Notes: generated from the letters alone by a model not told the origin. A stretch of DNA of 64,000 bases from Primulina eburnea (GCF_022965805.1 NW_027331265.1:36001-100000), one strand, 5' to 3'. Counted from the first letter of the stretch, positions 1 through 12,159 are shown. Numbers and translations are program-made.

Positions 1-609
1 TCAAAATCTGTCTTCACTGGTTGCGTCTCGTGTTGCTGAAGTCGTCCATGCTGTTGGAGGCAAAGTAATTTTCTGTCGTCTGCATCCTTTTTGTAAGCTT
101 ATGTTTCGTTTTTAAGCTTTTAGTTCGAAATGGCTTTCTTCGGACGAAGAGTTCGCCGACTCTGCACAGTAAAGCTTTATGCTGAAGTTTCGTCTCATTT
201 GTTTGTAATTGCTTGGGTCTGAAACCTTTAGCTATGCTTTGCAAGTGAGTTTGTGTTATTTGTATGTTTACACACATTTTTTAAAAAATCGATGTATGTC
301 TTCTTTTATGACAGTGGGAGTAAATTAATTTCATCTCTTGTGTTCACAATATGCACGTAATTTGTATTGGTAAGTCTAATTTTTTCGTAGTTAGAAAGAT
401 CTTTTTAAAAAACACATTGCGCACAACAAAATGATTTTAATTTCCGACAACTGATAACTGAAAAACAATGTATCAATGTTCATTTCTGTTAACATCCATG
501 TCTGTTACTCGCGTCTAAATTCAATAAAATGTGTTAGTTTAGAAAGTTCCTGTCATTTGTTTGGTAATTGAACATAAATTTCCAGTTTTCGGTGCAATTT
601 TGTGACAAC

Positions 610-2015
610 ATGGAGCAACGTAGAAAAATTATAATCCTTCTGCTGGTCAACCATATGTTATGTCGATCTTTTTTGGTGTTATGTCTCCTAATACGAGAGC
701 ATACTCGAATGGTGTCACTTACGAAACGTCGTGTCCGTCGAAGACAAGCTGCTTCGTACAACATGATCGAAAGAGTAAATGGTCAGTTGAGGAATTTGCA
801 TAGGATTATTGAAGTCGGAGATATCCAATGTGTGAATAACTTAAGGATGACTCGAAGCGCGTTTGCACGACTATGTTATTTGTTAACAAACTTAGGAGGG
901 TTAGGTGATTCAAGATACGTACGACTCGAAGAGAAAGTGGCCATGTTCTTGTCTATTTTGGCGCATCATAAAAAGAATCGGGTTGCTGGCCATGATTACA
1001 TACGTAGTGGACAAACAGTGAGTGCTCATTTTCATGATGTTCTCAAATCATTGCTCAAGTTACATCCACTACTCCTTGTGAAGCCGTCTCCTGTCGACGA
1101 AGAGTGTACAAAAGACGCGTGGAGGTGTTTTAAGGTAATCGATAATTTGAATCGTTTTGTTTTTCTGAAGTTTGCTTTTCGTAATTTGTTGTTTGACGTG
1201 ATATATGTTATTTACACATTTCTTACAGGGTTGCCTTGGTGCATTGGATGGAACCCATATAGGTGTACATGTCCCAAAACGGGAGCAAGCAAGATATAGA
1301 AATAGAAAAGGTACTATTTCGGTGAATGTATTAGGGGTATGTGACCGCAATATGAATTTCATCTACGCACTCACTAGGTGGGAGGGATCCGCGGCAGATG
1401 CTCGAGTTCTAAGAGATGCGATAAACAGGGATGATTCATTCATAGTTCCACGAGGTTCTACATTTATTTTTTTAGCATCGTTTTTTTTTTGGTGTTGTTA
1501 TAACAATTTCAAGTGCTGATTTGGTTACAAATAATTGTCAGAATTTTAATTATTGCAGTTAACAAAATGCAGGTTGTTATTATCTATGTGATAATGGGTA
1601 TGCAAATGTTGAGGGTTTCTTGACACCGTATCGCCGTGTTAGGTATCATCGCGATTCCTGGGGCAATCGTGCTTGCGGTCCACAAGATTACAAGGAGTTG
1701 TTCAATTGGAGACATTCTCAGGCTCGGAACGTAATCGAAAGAGCATTTGGTTTGTTGAAAAAAAGATGGGCCATCCTTCGAAGTCCTTCGTTTTACCCCC
1801 TAAAAGTTCAGAACCAAATAATTTTGGCTTGCATTGTATTACACAATTTCATAAGAACTCAAATGGATGAAGATCCAATCGACAACGTTGAAGAGCATGT
1901 TGACAGCCCGGTTAATGACCCACATAATGCTTATACTAACATCTTGGAGTCTTCAAATGGTTGGGATGCTTGGAGAGACGAGTTTGCAATGTCCATGTGG
2001 AACATTAACACTTAA
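610..2015 (+). CDS. PIF/Harbinger transposase (HARBI1-like nuclease), three exons
   Basis: DDE endonuclease of the DDE_Tnp_4 type that cuts and joins transposon DNA in the nucleus. Exons 610-1134, 1229-1454 and 1573-2015 join in frame through GT-AG introns to a 397-residue product; an in-frame ATG at 568 would add 14 residues. The catalytic triad is visible: D in GALDGTH (exon 2), D in YLCDNGY (start of exon 3) and E in NVIERAFG (exon 3). The N-terminal half contains the helix-rich DNA-binding region (VAMFLSILAHHKKNR). The C-terminus, including LACIVLHNFIR, is family-like and no internal stop was seen. The gene may therefore still encode a complete nuclease. A domesticated host HARBI1 gene is possible, but the adjacent Myb-like remnant and the TIR-like end favour a transposon copy. 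Confidence 0.85.
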
Positions 2016-2277
2016 CACGCTTGTATTTCATTTCAATTATTCGTGACTGTCGTTTCAAGTTCTCTGTTTTCGTCCACAACTCGTGAATGTATCCAATTTT
2101 CGATATAAATGTCTTCTGTTGTTTAATCTATGTTTTGAAATTATGGTTCAGCTTAGCTTTGGCATATGTAGGTTGCTTCATTTTACAATAGGTTTACTCT
2201 TCGTCAACCTATATGACACATTTCAAGTATGTTGTGTTTTGTACAGAGGCAGGGAAACAAGTTAACAAACTGTACAT

Positions 2278-2629
2278 GGATAGTGGAGCATCGTCCGCCA
2301 GCGTTGTCGGTAGGAACCGAAAACAAGACAAGACACGACGTAGTTGGAATGCCCGAGAAGAAGAAGTTTTAATCCAAGCTCTTAAAGATGTCGTATCAAA
2401 AGGATGGAAAACAGATAATGGATTCAAGGCTGGTTATTTGAATTTGCTGGAGAATGCAATGCAAGAATCTATCCCCGGGAATAGCTTACGTGGAAATCCA
2501 CACATCAATTCCAAGATCCATGTTTGGAAGAAAACATATAGTGCTATAGTGACATTACTAAGCAAAAGTGGTGTGGGATGGAACGACTGTAATAACACAA
2601 TCGATGTTAAAAAAAAGTACTCACGTTGA
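2278..2629 (+). pseudogene. Truncated Myb/SANT-like transposon protein (Harbinger ORF2)
   Basis: The 117-residue product has an N-terminal Myb/SANT-like domain (RSWNAREEEVLIQALKDVV, about residues 23-41) followed by the family pattern INSKIHVWKKTYSAI and GVGWND. In Harbinger elements this protein binds the terminal repeats and partners the transposase. Related proteins continue well past the GVGW motif with an acidic segment and a C-terminal region. Here the frame ends a few codons later, after an A-rich run near 2608-2616, and no continuation was found in any frame. It is read as truncated, either by a frameshift in the A run or by a deletion. It lies 262 bp downstream of the transposase stop. 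Confidence 0.68.
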
Positions 2630-3533
2630 AGATATTCTTCAAAAATTAACAATCAAACATAAATAGACAAAGAGGGACACTAGTCCATTTTAATTTACAG
2701 TCAGGCAAAAAATGGACAATGATTTTTAAGTGGAATCTAACAATCCGTGGGTGTGGTTAATATGGTCACATTAACAGGCAGAAGATAATACACCCAAAAA
2801 AAGTATAATAACAACAAGCAGGTATCAACATCAAATCCTCCAAGCTTAAAGATTTAATTAAAATAGAAATATTCGAGTACTATAGATTTAAAACACATCA
2901 CCATTTCTTCGATTAAGAATGTGTTAGAAGTTGCTGGTAATCTTGAAGGACATTATTTTCAAAACCTGCAAAGACGTGGAAAACAATCGAAGCCACTTTG
3001 CCCGAACCTAATCAAAACGATGCACAGCAAAGAAGCCGTCGTGAAGCCAAAAAATTGGGGAAAAACATGAAAACTGTATTTGGGGGAAAAAAATGAAATT
3101 GCGGTATATAAAAAATGTTTACCACTTCGTCTGCAAGAAAGTCACCTTCTCACTCAATATATTTCGGTGAACCCACGGTGATTAAATCAGAGATGGGGAA
3201 GAGAGTGTACCACTAACAACGGACGTAAAGGTGAGAACATGGTTTGACGAAGCAAGTGTCGCGGGTCCAATTTGAATGTCAGATTTCCACGTGAAAAATC
3301 TGAAAGTTATCCCTCTCCAAAATCTGGTACCCAACAAGAAGCAAATTTCTCTCACTTAGTAGGGGTATTTTGGTCATGAGAGTAAAATATAACAAATTAA
3401 TCCAGCATCTTAAATTCGTACCAAACACAATGTTATTAATCCTAACACAATATCAATCCTTAGATCTCATTTTTTAATCATTCTGAAAAATAATCATTTA
3501 CTTATCTCATCACACGTACCAAACGTACCCTAA

Positions 3534-5399
3534 GAAAGTAATAGATGAGAGTAAAAAAATAAAAAATAAATAGCTGCTAAAAACCATAAATAATAATAAT
3601 AAAAGTAAATAAAGTAAAAGTTGTGTACGGACACGCGTGTATTAAAAAATGCGACTTCAGAGAAGACAATTCGAGGGGTGTCATTAAAGTAGCAGCCCTC
3701 CCTCTGGTACCAAATCCCACCCCCTATACAATCATCCTACTATTTTCATTTTTCTTAATTATCATTGTAGAGTCGTATTTGTGTTCAATGAGATCTGAGA
3801 CGAGAACACGGCGACCAGCGACGTGAGTGGTAGAGAAAAACTGTTGCAGCGATGAATGATGCGATCCGTGTGAATTGGTTAAACAAGATCGGAGCAATCC
3901 ACCGGATCTGATAAGAATTTGTTTAGGAAAATGAGCAAGGAGATATGTCTTATGGTGAAGGTATATATTTGTATATTATGGCTGTCACTATGTCCTGAAA
4001 ACAAGAAAATGAACTCGTGAATGGACGTCAGAGAGGTGTCCGATGTGACCACCCTGATTTTTAAGTCAGCAGCTGAAAGATAAATGATAAAATATCTATG
4101 TATATGTGTGAATATACGTGAATGTCAAAAGCTTAGAAGCAAAAATATCCGGCCTTCTCAAATGTAAAATATACGTTAGAAAATCGACTTAGATATTTCT
4201 TAATTAAAATTTTCATTTAATTGATTATGAAATTTAATTTTCATAGCTAGTTTTGAAATATTTGTTGGAGGAATGAATTATTTTGCCCGTGATGTACGTC
4301 ACGTGCTTGTGGTGTTTTAATTTATAACCTCACATTTTGTGCGACACACCATATCAATGATAGAGAAAATGCACCATCATTATTTAATCACATGTTCAAA
4401 TATAGGAATGTGAAACTAATAATATTCATGGAATATAATAAATAAATAAAATTATAAATAGAATAAATATATTTTTATACTTAGATTTAATTAAAATTTG
4501 TTATAAGAAAATGAAAGATCGATAATTTAGCGATTGAAATCTAGTTCATCGACGACTTGGAATTATAAATCTCTAAATCGATCGATCATTTTTAGGGTCT
4601 TTTTTATTTGGTTATGTTTGGATTCGATTTCTTATTTGAACTTTTAAAATTTTGCAATTAATGATTTATGTGTCAATCTTGATTATATACGTTATTTTTG
4701 CTATTGAAAATTGATCAGCTTCATGAAATTTTATAAAATCAATAAAAATTAATCAGCTTCATAAAATTTTATTATTTTTAAAACCTAATACCAAAGAAAA
4801 AATATACAATCCAAATACATTGTTTGAATTTAAAAATTGGATAATAATATTTAGACTAATAATTTAATATAATATAATATTTTAATAGATTAATATCATA
4901 ATTTTTTGACTTGATTGTCACGATTTTAATATTTTCTCAGATTTTATGCTTGTTATATGTCATTAGTAGCTCCCTAACTAGTTGATCTAGGTCCGAGTAG
5001 AGTGCTCAAAATCGACATTCTTAACATGTTGAAGTCGAATGTTTTTTTGTCTATCAACCACATGTCAAGACCCGTCAACTGAGCTGCTCATCGGTTAGCT
5101 CATGAAGTTTCTGATGTTTCTTTTTTTATTGTTTGATGTTAAGGTGATATACAACTTGGTTACCCAGTATTGTAAATCAAAATATTCTGATGTAATAAAT
5201 TTGTTTTATTTTATAAAAAATTATATATTATTTATTAATATAATATTATCATGATAAATAAAATAATAAATAAATAATATGACAAATAACTGCATAAATT
5301 ATTGTAACAGTGATCAACAGTACTGCTTATATGATTGGGAAATATCGTTTATATAAATAATAAGAAAATATATACATACATCACTATTTATATATGCAT
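3534..5399. other. Intergenic, AT-rich, no gene seen
   Basis: About 1.9 kb between the Harbinger end and the SINE. Small ORFs (for example 3623-3826) have no recognisable domains or codon character. Several A/T-rich runs occur around 4430-4870 and 5210-5300. No RNA gene or structured repeat was recognised. Confidence 0.6.
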
Positions 5400-5587
5400 G
5401 ATATAAAAAGTCCAGCCCGCATGGGCTTAGCTCAGTTAGTCAACAGCAATAAATCTTGGAGCAAGGATCGAGTCTCGCAAACGACAGTGACAGTGTGGGA
5501 GTTAAATTCCCTCCAAAGAAGCTTCTTGTGCGCCTCCTCTCACATTCCTGTCGGAGCCGGGGGAGTGCAACGATATAAAAAGTCCAG
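5400..5587 (+). mobile_element. tRNA-derived SINE with 16-bp target-site duplication
   Basis: A 156-bp body (5416-5571) is bracketed by perfect 16-bp direct repeats GATATAAAAAGTCCAG at 5400-5415 and 5572-5587. The body starts with a pol III A-box-like tract (TAGCTCAGTTAGT, about 5428-5440) followed by a B-box-like tract (GGATCGAGTC, about 5465-5474), as in a SINE derived from a tRNA. The 3' end has no long A tail. It is not a tRNA gene: the region past the boxes cannot fold as an acceptor stem and the duplication marks a retroposed insertion. The right-hand duplication ends only about 250 bp before the GRF start codon, so the insertion lies in that gene's promoter or leader. Confidence 0.85.
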
Positions 5588-5613
5588 AGTATAGAAACTC
5601 GACAGAGGCAGCC

Positions 5614-5676
5614 ATGGAGTTTGCCACTGACCTTACAGACAGTAGCGCTTTCTTCCCTTGGTGTCTCTCCCTCTAA
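5614..5676 (+). promoter_or_regulatory. uORF 1 in the inferred GRF leader
   Basis: An ATG in good context (gccATGG) opens a 20-codon ORF that closes with TAA at 5674-5676, 162 bp before the GRF start. Whether it is transcribed depends on the start site, which is not visible. Confidence 0.4.
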
Positions 5677-5735
5677 TACGTCCCTTTTCCAACTCTGCTT
5701 GGCCAAAAATAGAGCAACATTTCCGAGCTCAAAAT

Positions 5736-5804
5736 ATGGTCTTTTATCCAGCGGACGAATCTATGGTCGCCATTTTTGCTAACCCTTTACTCAATTTTAA
5801 CTGA
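5736..5804 (+). promoter_or_regulatory. uORF 2 in the inferred GRF leader
   Basis: A 22-codon ORF ends with TGA at 5802-5804, 34 bp before the GRF start at 5839. Together with uORF 1 it would reduce initiation at the main ATG if the leader spans both. This is inferred from sequence only. Confidence 0.4.
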
Positions 5805-5838
5805 GTGAACGAAATCCAGCTGGTTGCTGTGTTTCTTA

Positions 5839-8008
5839 ATGGATTTTGGTGTTACAAGATTAGATAACTTGGCGTACTCGAACATTAAAAATAGCAGCTT
5901 CGCTTCAGCAAATGGAGCCGAGTCGAAAAAGCTTAAATGGTGTGGATCTGGATTTGTGAAGCAAGAGAGGACATTAAATGAAGATGTCTTCAGGGAGTTT
6001 AAATTGAACGAAACTTCTAATAGCGGCAATTTCTTTGAAGGGCAGCAGCAAATGCTCAGTTTCTCTTCCCCAAATTCACAGGCTGTAACTTGGCCTTATC
6101 TTCAAAGTATATCAAGTCCCTTTAGCAAGAACACAGGTCAGTGCAAGCTCATCTGAAATTTGTGCAAAAACGGGGTGAGTTAAGAAGAGTAAAGAATTTG
6201 CGACTTTTGTCAACAGTGGCAAAGATTTGTTTTTGCTGTTCTGGTTAAATGGTCTTGTCATGTGGCTGGGAAGAACAGATACGCCCCCAAAATGCTTCCG
6301 TTTTCTCGAAATTTTAGGAGATTTTTTACCCAATAAAAGGTATTTTTTTGCCCACATTTTCACTACTTATTCTTCTGAATGGTTTTTGCAGGTGTGAGAG
6401 GCTCTTTTCTTACTCCATCACAATGGATTGAGCTAGAACACCAAGCTTTGATCTACAAATATATCACTGCAAATGTTCCTGTACCTTCTTGTCTTCTGAA
6501 TCCCATCAGAAAAGCTTTGGAATCTGCTGGTTTTTCTCCCTTTTCTGGCTTTAAACCCAGTGCTTGTGAGTAAATTTTCTGCTTTTTCCCAACTGTCTAG
6601 AAAATGTGATGTTTTAATTTAGTTGTGAAATGATTTCTTGATTGAAATATGGGCAGTTGGATGGGGTGGCTTTCATCTGGGATTCTCCAGCACTGATCCT
6701 GAGCCGGGGCGGTGCCGTAGGACGGATGGGAAGAAATGGCGGTGCGCCAGGGATGCCGTTGCTGACCAGAAATACTGTGAACGGCATATGAACAGAGGCC
6801 GCCACCGTTCAAGAAAGCCTGTGGAAGGCCAATCCGGCCATTCCGCCGTGGCGCCCAACGATTCCTCAAAGCCTACGCCCGCGGTTCCTGCCGGCTCTGC
6901 ATCCAACGCTCTCTGCCTCTCACACAGCCAAGAAGTTCACAGCTTGGAGCTCGGAATACCCAGTATCAATGTTAACAGGTGAGCTCTATGGTTTCAAATG
7001 GTGTTACCTGCCTTATTGTGTATGACCACAGCTAGGATTGAGGAACTTTCCTTTGCTTGGGAAAAGAACATATACACTTAACTCACTTGTTAAACAAAAA
7101 GAAGCCCGTCGCACAAATCCGGTGGCAAGCATGAAACTCAATTTTTTTTAAAACTGTGCAGACATCTAAGCATTATGTTTGATCGTGGTGTCATATCGAC
7201 AATCATATATAGTAATGGAAGCAATTGTTGCTTCCCAACTTTCATTCTATTGTAACTTGTGCTGCCATAGAATGTAGGATCCAAAAGATTTGACAATGCG
7301 CCGCTGCAACTTGGTAGAGTTGATAACTCTGTAACACCTCCAATTGTTTTTACTCTCAGATGTGTTCCTCAGAAGGATAATAGGAAAGGGGTGAATCGAC
7401 ATACGACCATCCTCTCCATGGCAACTTCAGGGACAAATCTTAAGGAAAACCGGTTCGACGAATCCTCTCCTCGATCAGAGTTCGGATTAGTCTCTTCAGA
7501 CTCTTTACTCAACCCTTTAGACAGGGGTTCGCCCATTGTCAATTGTGGAAACCACAATACTTCAGACGACATCAAAGATCAAGAAAACAAATCTAAAAAT
7601 CCGCTTCAACAGTTCATAAATAACTGGCCGAAAGACCGTTCAGAACAGCGTTCTACCTTTTCTTGGCCTGATCACCTTGATCTTCAACCAGATGGAACAC
7701 AGCTCTCGATTTCTATCCCAGTTGTGACCTCAGACTTCATGTCTCCTACTTTGTCTCCATCGAAGAACGAACTTCAAGCTAACCGAATGGGCTTAGGCTT
7801 TGGCAAGATTAGTACTCCTCGTACCGAAGAAAAGCGAATCCAAACCAACTGGATTCCGATATCGTGGGAAGGGGGACCCCTTGGAGAGGCATTGAATACC
7901 ACAAACAACAGCTCTCTCGAATCCAAGAATGCCAAATCATTAGACCTCTTAGAGAGCCAGGATAATAGCCCTCGATCAGCATTCGGATCACTGTCTAGCA
8001 GCAATTGA
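5839..8008 (+). CDS. GRF: Growth-regulating factor (QLQ and WRC domains)
   Basis: Plant-specific nuclear transcription factor that pairs with GIF co-activators to promote cell proliferation in leaves and other organs. Exons 5839-6136, 6392-6565, 6657-6978 and 7360-8008 join in frame to 480 residues. The QLQ domain lies at about residues 103-140 ([20 protein letters not shown]) and binds GIF. The WRC domain at about 171-215 has the C3H zinc set C177, C187, C198, H201 plus a basic nuclear-localisation stretch (RGRHRSRKP). The C-terminal activation region keeps a degenerate FFD-like motif (FINNWPK, 350-356), the TQL motif (TQLSISIP, 378-385) and GGPLGEAL (436-443), which point to the longer GRF1-4 type. 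A miR396 site spans the end of the WRC coding region. Domain order and exon structure are typical; the start ATG begins the conserved acidic N-terminus. Confidence 0.95.
6805..6826 (+). promoter_or_regulatory. miR396 target site in the GRF mRNA
   Basis: The 22-nt stretch beginning CCGTTCAAGAAAGCC and ending TGTGGAA matches the conserved miR396 complementary site that other plant GRFs carry at this same position, coding for RSRKPVE. It implies post-transcriptional repression by miR396. The assignment rests on remembered family sequence. Confidence 0.9.
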
Positions 8009-8840
8009 GGAAGTAGCCCACCACCCGAAAAGGAAAACCTTTGATGTATCTGGTCTCCAGGTCTTATGTACTCATCTCTAAACCAGCGATCATGTCCTGG
8101 CACAAGTTGCATATGAGAAATTAATCTGTGATAATGTAATATTTCCTTTTTACCTTGTTATCATGGTCTTTGTAGTTTTACCTGAATCTTGAAATGAGAC
8201 TTTGAATTGCCTCATTTTTTTGTTATTTAATGTTGAATTTGTATGATTTTTGTTTGATAGATTGTGTTTGTTAACATTTTTATCTGAGGTTGGTAGGAAG
8301 GAAGCATGCTGGCTTCCGGGGAATTTAGGTAAGATACTCGCTGGAAAGAACTATTCTAGGTGGGGTTGTGATTCCCGCTAGCTTTCTTGATATTTCATGA
8401 ACTGAAAAACTTGGTTGGTGGCTTAAATTCATTTTGAAGTCCAAAAAATTCGAACTGTAGCCATCACCCTGGTCCAGCCCGGATGTATATCCTGCCTCGA
8501 AATCGTGATATTCCATCCCACCTTGGTTTGTTGGAAGAGACCTCAGTAAATGAGAAATAGCCAAAATCAGAAATGAGTCGGTGGAATAGTTAAATATTTG
8601 ATTAATGGTTATGAGATTGATTTTCGTTTCAATATTAACGTGATTTGTAGATTATTGTGTTAGTCCATGTGCTTCGGTTTATATGGTTAGCATGGTTTCT
8701 ATACCAATGCATTAACTAACGGGTTTATCCAATACCAAAAAGTAGTTATTGCGGGTTTCGACTTTATTTTATATAAAAAAAGCCAATTTTGTTACCTAAT
8801 TTTTTGTTAATTAACTTGTTGTAACTGGGTTTTGGACTCA
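8009..8840. other. GRF 3' region and intergenic spacer
   Basis: The first few hundred bases are the likely GRF 3' UTR, with AT-rich polyadenylation-type sequence around 8130-8280. No other gene was recognised; the antisense ORF at 8325-8564 lacks any domain. Confidence 0.5.
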
Positions 8841-9082
8841 GGGACGGAGCCACCCCAAAGGCTGGGGTGGGCTCCAGCCCAGGTTTGATTTTTGGGCTTA
8901 TTTAAAAATATGGATTGAGTTTTTTTTAAAAAAAAATTAGCCCATTTTCGCCCACTTTTTAGCCCACAAATTTAAAAAATAAAATAACATTGAGTATATC
9001 ACAGATTTTAGCCCAAATTTTAGCCGACATTTTAGCCCACAAATTTTTAGCCCAGAATCGGAACTTTTTCTGGCTACATCCT
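8841..9082 (+). mobile_element. Small non-autonomous element with GGACGGAGCCA end (candidate)
   Basis: The segment begins GGGACGGAGCCACC and ends with a decayed inverse of it (TGGCTACATCCT at 9071-9082). Approximate direct repeats flank it (ggttttggactca and ggttttggtccta, about 10 of 13 matching). Inside are a near-perfect hairpin (about 8846-8875) and a run of seven TTTAGCCCA-like repeats (8937-9053). Similar GGCGGAGCCA-ended short repeats are dispersed in many plant genomes. Boundaries and class are uncertain. Confidence 0.4.
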
Positions 9083-10604
9083 GGTTTTGGTCCTAGCAAA
9101 ACTTGAGTAATTTTTTTTGGCATTTGGTCTGATTTTTCCAAAATGTGGAAGCTACTTCGGAAATACTGAGGTCATCTCCAAATTTACACCAAAATGGTGT
9201 AAAATAAAAAAGAAAAAGAAGCAAACCTGCGCTATTTTGGCAAAATTTTCTTTTTTATTTATTTTTTTATTTTTTCATTTGTATTTATTATAAATATTTG
9301 TATTAAAAATTATAAATACTATTTAAATAATAGTATAATATTTATTTTATTATTTTAATAATTAGATCTTTAATCATATAAATTTAAAAATAATAATTGT
9401 TGATTTCTAAAATATTTATTTATGTTAATTATTATTAATATGATATATAATTAATATAATTTTAATACAAATGTTAAAAATTTAAATTAAATTATATAAT
9501 TAAATATTATTATTTAAATTTATTAATAATAAAACTTTAGTCATAATTCAAAATATATTAAATGAATTATAATAATTAATATATGTAAAAAAAAATATTT
9601 CGAGAATATTCTTTTTTGTGTAAGATTTGAAGTAAATGAGTTTGATGTGAATGCTGTATTTGGTGCAGAAATCGACTATTTTAGTATAAAAGTGGCATCA
9701 AAATAGATTTTGTGATTGGAGATGGTCTGACATAACAATCATCAAAAAAATATTGACATGTTTGACTTTACATCACATCAACATTTTATTAAAATAGATC
9801 AAAAGAAAAAAAAAAATTACGTAAAATATAAAAATTCTGTCTTATGAAATTTCTCTAAAAAAAATTATAAATGAAGATAATATACCCTCAACTCTTTTTG
9901 TTCAATAAAAATAAGATCGGGATAAATGTTTTTGATAAACTTGCGAATTTCAGCCGATAAAGAAATTCTGGAGTAATTTCTTCTGGACCATAGAAATCTT
10001 AATCGAGACTTTACAAAATCGTTCTTTTAATTGCTTTAGTCTTTCATTCGGGTGGTCCTTTCCACTTTCGTGGTTCCAATTTTGCATTCTTTTCGCTAAT
10101 ATTTTGAGAATATAATGTAAATTAATTTCATCTCAACAATTTATGAAACAAATAGTTAATCTTTTGATCAAAATGGAAATCGAGAAAATTTGTTGTCTTA
10201 TAAAAAAAAATATTTATATACTGAATTTTTTTTTGAATTTATTATAATATAGAGGAACGACGTATTTGTGGGTTGTTTCTTGGAGTGGACAGCTCGATTA
10301 TGTAAGAGTAAGCTGCCTCTTGACTTAAACGTCAAGTTAAATTGAGGATGTGCACGAACAGGCAGACACTCGAAAAAGAAAAGAATAAACACAGACTTTC
10401 AGAGTATATCCTAAAATATTTCAATGAGGAATGTATTCTATACGAGAATCGATTATGCGACGTCGAGGAGTATGAACTCATGTCATCTTAAACCTTACCA
10501 ACTCGCCTGTATCTGTTGGCTGATATTACATAGGTGTGGATGAGTTAATGGACATTCAATTTTTATAATTGAACATGTTTAAGTCGAGTAACATTTACCC
10601 GATT

Positions 10605-10608
<4 letters not shown>
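9083..10608. other. Intergenic, very AT-rich, no gene seen
   Basis: The part from 9240 to 9600 is almost purely A and T. ORFs here are short and low-complexity. No feature could be supported. Confidence 0.6.

Positions 10609-10689
<81 letters not shown>
10609..10689. repeat. (TA)n microsatellite, about 40 units
   Basis: An uninterrupted run of alternating T and A of about 80 bases. Such tracts are length-variable and can fold into cruciform-like structures. The ORF across it is a by-product of the repeat. Confidence 0.95.
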
Positions 10690-10692
<3 letters not shown>

Positions 10693-11742
10693 CTATTTTG
10701 GTGAATGTGTATTATAAACTTTATTTTGATATAATTTATTTAATTTTTTGTTATAATCGTATATGTTAAAAATAAATAAATATTATGAATCTAATTGTCG
10801 ATGCTCAAGTAAAATTCATTAACTTCGGATATGAGTAAGGACAAATACGCGTTTGGGTTTGATGTGATGGGCCGGATTTGAGGCCTTTCAAATTATAATG
10901 GGTTGGGTCTCGAGTTTTAATAAATTCGACTCGAACCCGACTCTTTGAAAACAATATAAATTGGTTAAAGATGATTTTTTTTTTTAAATTAGATTAGAAT
11001 TTAACTAATTTAATTAAATATGAGTCGATGAGTTACAGAGAAGGTTCTAAAAACCGTGAAGCACCCGAAGCGCTGATGTCAAGCTCCAAACTTTTCAAGT
11101 CTAAGAGAGATTAGCACAGACTTAAGCGTGTAAAAACGTTTTATCTTTAGTGTAATTATAATTATCTCAATCCAATAAGTATATAAAATAATACATAAAT
11201 ATGATAAATTTAAGTCTGATGCATTAATTATCATATTTATAAAATCATAAAAATCTCAAAATTACAATCTTTATTTGTTTATGCAACTAGATCACATTAA
11301 AAAATGTTAAATATTTGTCAAATCATTATCAGATAGTTTAATCACAATCAAAATTAAAAAATAAACATCTAAATTATAAACCTAATTTAATATTTTAAAA
11401 TAAAAAGACATACCTTCAAAATAAAAATATAAAAATAAATATATGCGATTAATTGTACTTAAAAACACTTAATTAAACATTTTAATTACACTTAATTCGA
11501 TCAAACAATAATTTAACCGTTTTTTTTCACTTTTATCTGAAACACAGCGTTTTTATCGAGCTTAAGTACATTTAAACAGCATTTAAACGAACTCTGTAGA
11601 TCACTGGCTACAGGTAACGGAGAAAATTGTGGAAAGTATCATGGAGCCATAAAAATGTGGCCAGAAATTATTTATAAATTCAAATTTCATTATTAATCTA
11701 TTAATATAAATTTAAAAGCTATTTTGCTGACCGTAGGATGGT
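10690..11742. other. Intergenic upstream of PSRP6
   Basis: AT-rich spacer without recognisable genes. The last 200 bases presumably hold the PSRP6 promoter, but no clear TATA box could be assigned. Confidence 0.5.
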
Positions 11743-11832
11743 GTGGATAATAAACTGTACGGCAACGCTTTCCCGAACCAAGCAGCTACTCTTCTTATCT
11801 TCCTGCTCTGCTCCCAAAACTCACGCGAAAGA

Positions 11833-12159
11833 ATGTCAGTCTCAGCCATATTCGGTACACGATTGGAGGTCCCCCTTCCCCTTCGCCGCGGCGGCGGCGT
11901 GGGCGTGGTCCCCGTCAAGCAACTGCCACCGCCAGCGAGAGTGGTGTTTGGCGGCGGCTGCGGATCGGTGGTAGAGTGCTCGTCTAGGCCACAGAAGAAA
12001 GCTACCAAGCATCACATGAAGACGCGTCCTCGGAAGTCTCAGCCTTGGGATATACGACGTGGTCCCGCCGTTTACCCTCCGCTTCCTGCTCTCCCTCCCG
12101 ATTGGACTCCCGTCTCCGGCGACGCCGCTTCTCCGCCGCAGCCTGCTCCGTCTGAGTAA
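11833..12159 (+). CDS. PSRP6: Chloroplast ribosomal protein PSRP6 (plastid-specific 50S protein)
   Basis: Nuclear-encoded, plastid-targeted protein of the chloroplast 50S ribosomal subunit. The single exon from the ATG at 11833 encodes 108 residues. The N-terminus ([13 protein letters not shown]) looks like a transit peptide, followed by a Gly/Pro-rich linker. The conserved mature core starts at [20 protein letters not shown] and continues with [20 protein letters not shown] and LPPDWTPV, the family signature, then a variable Ala/Pro tail. The high positive charge fits rRNA contact. An upstream in-frame ATG at 11743 would add 30 residues unlike a transit peptide, so 11833 is preferred. The ORFs in other frames over this GC-rich stretch are shadows. 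Confidence 0.85.
   Translation: MSVSAIFGTRLEVPLPLRRGGGVGVVPVKQLPPPARVVFGGGCGSVVECSSRPQKKATKHHMKTRPRKSQPWDIRRGPAVYPPLPALPPDWTPVSGDAASPPQPAPSE

Larger units (their letters stand above)
1..3533 (+). mobile_element. PIF/Harbinger DNA transposon, 5' end outside window
   Basis: The region holds the two genes typical of PIF/Harbinger elements in the same orientation: a DDE transposase (610-2015) and a Myb/SANT-like protein (2278-2629). At the right, a terminal-inverted-repeat-like end (3511-3530, which reads GGGTACGTTTGGTACGTGTG on the minus strand) is followed by TAA at 3531-3533, the 3-bp target size expected for this superfamily. The matching left end is not in the window, so the element presumably starts upstream. 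The flanks 1-567 and 2630-3510 hold no further recognisable coding sequence. The superfamily is clear from the transposase; the exact right boundary is an inference. Confidence 0.72.

Noticed and set aside
5416..5571. A functional tRNA gene
   Set aside because: Only the A and B boxes resemble a tRNA; the rest does not fold as one and the 16-bp duplication marks a SINE.
10569..10769. 66-codon ORF
   Set aside because: It is mostly Tyr-Ile repeats from the (TA)n tract.
11712..12008. Antisense ORF over PSRP6
   Set aside because: It is a shadow of GC-rich coding sequence; the plus-strand frame matches a known family.
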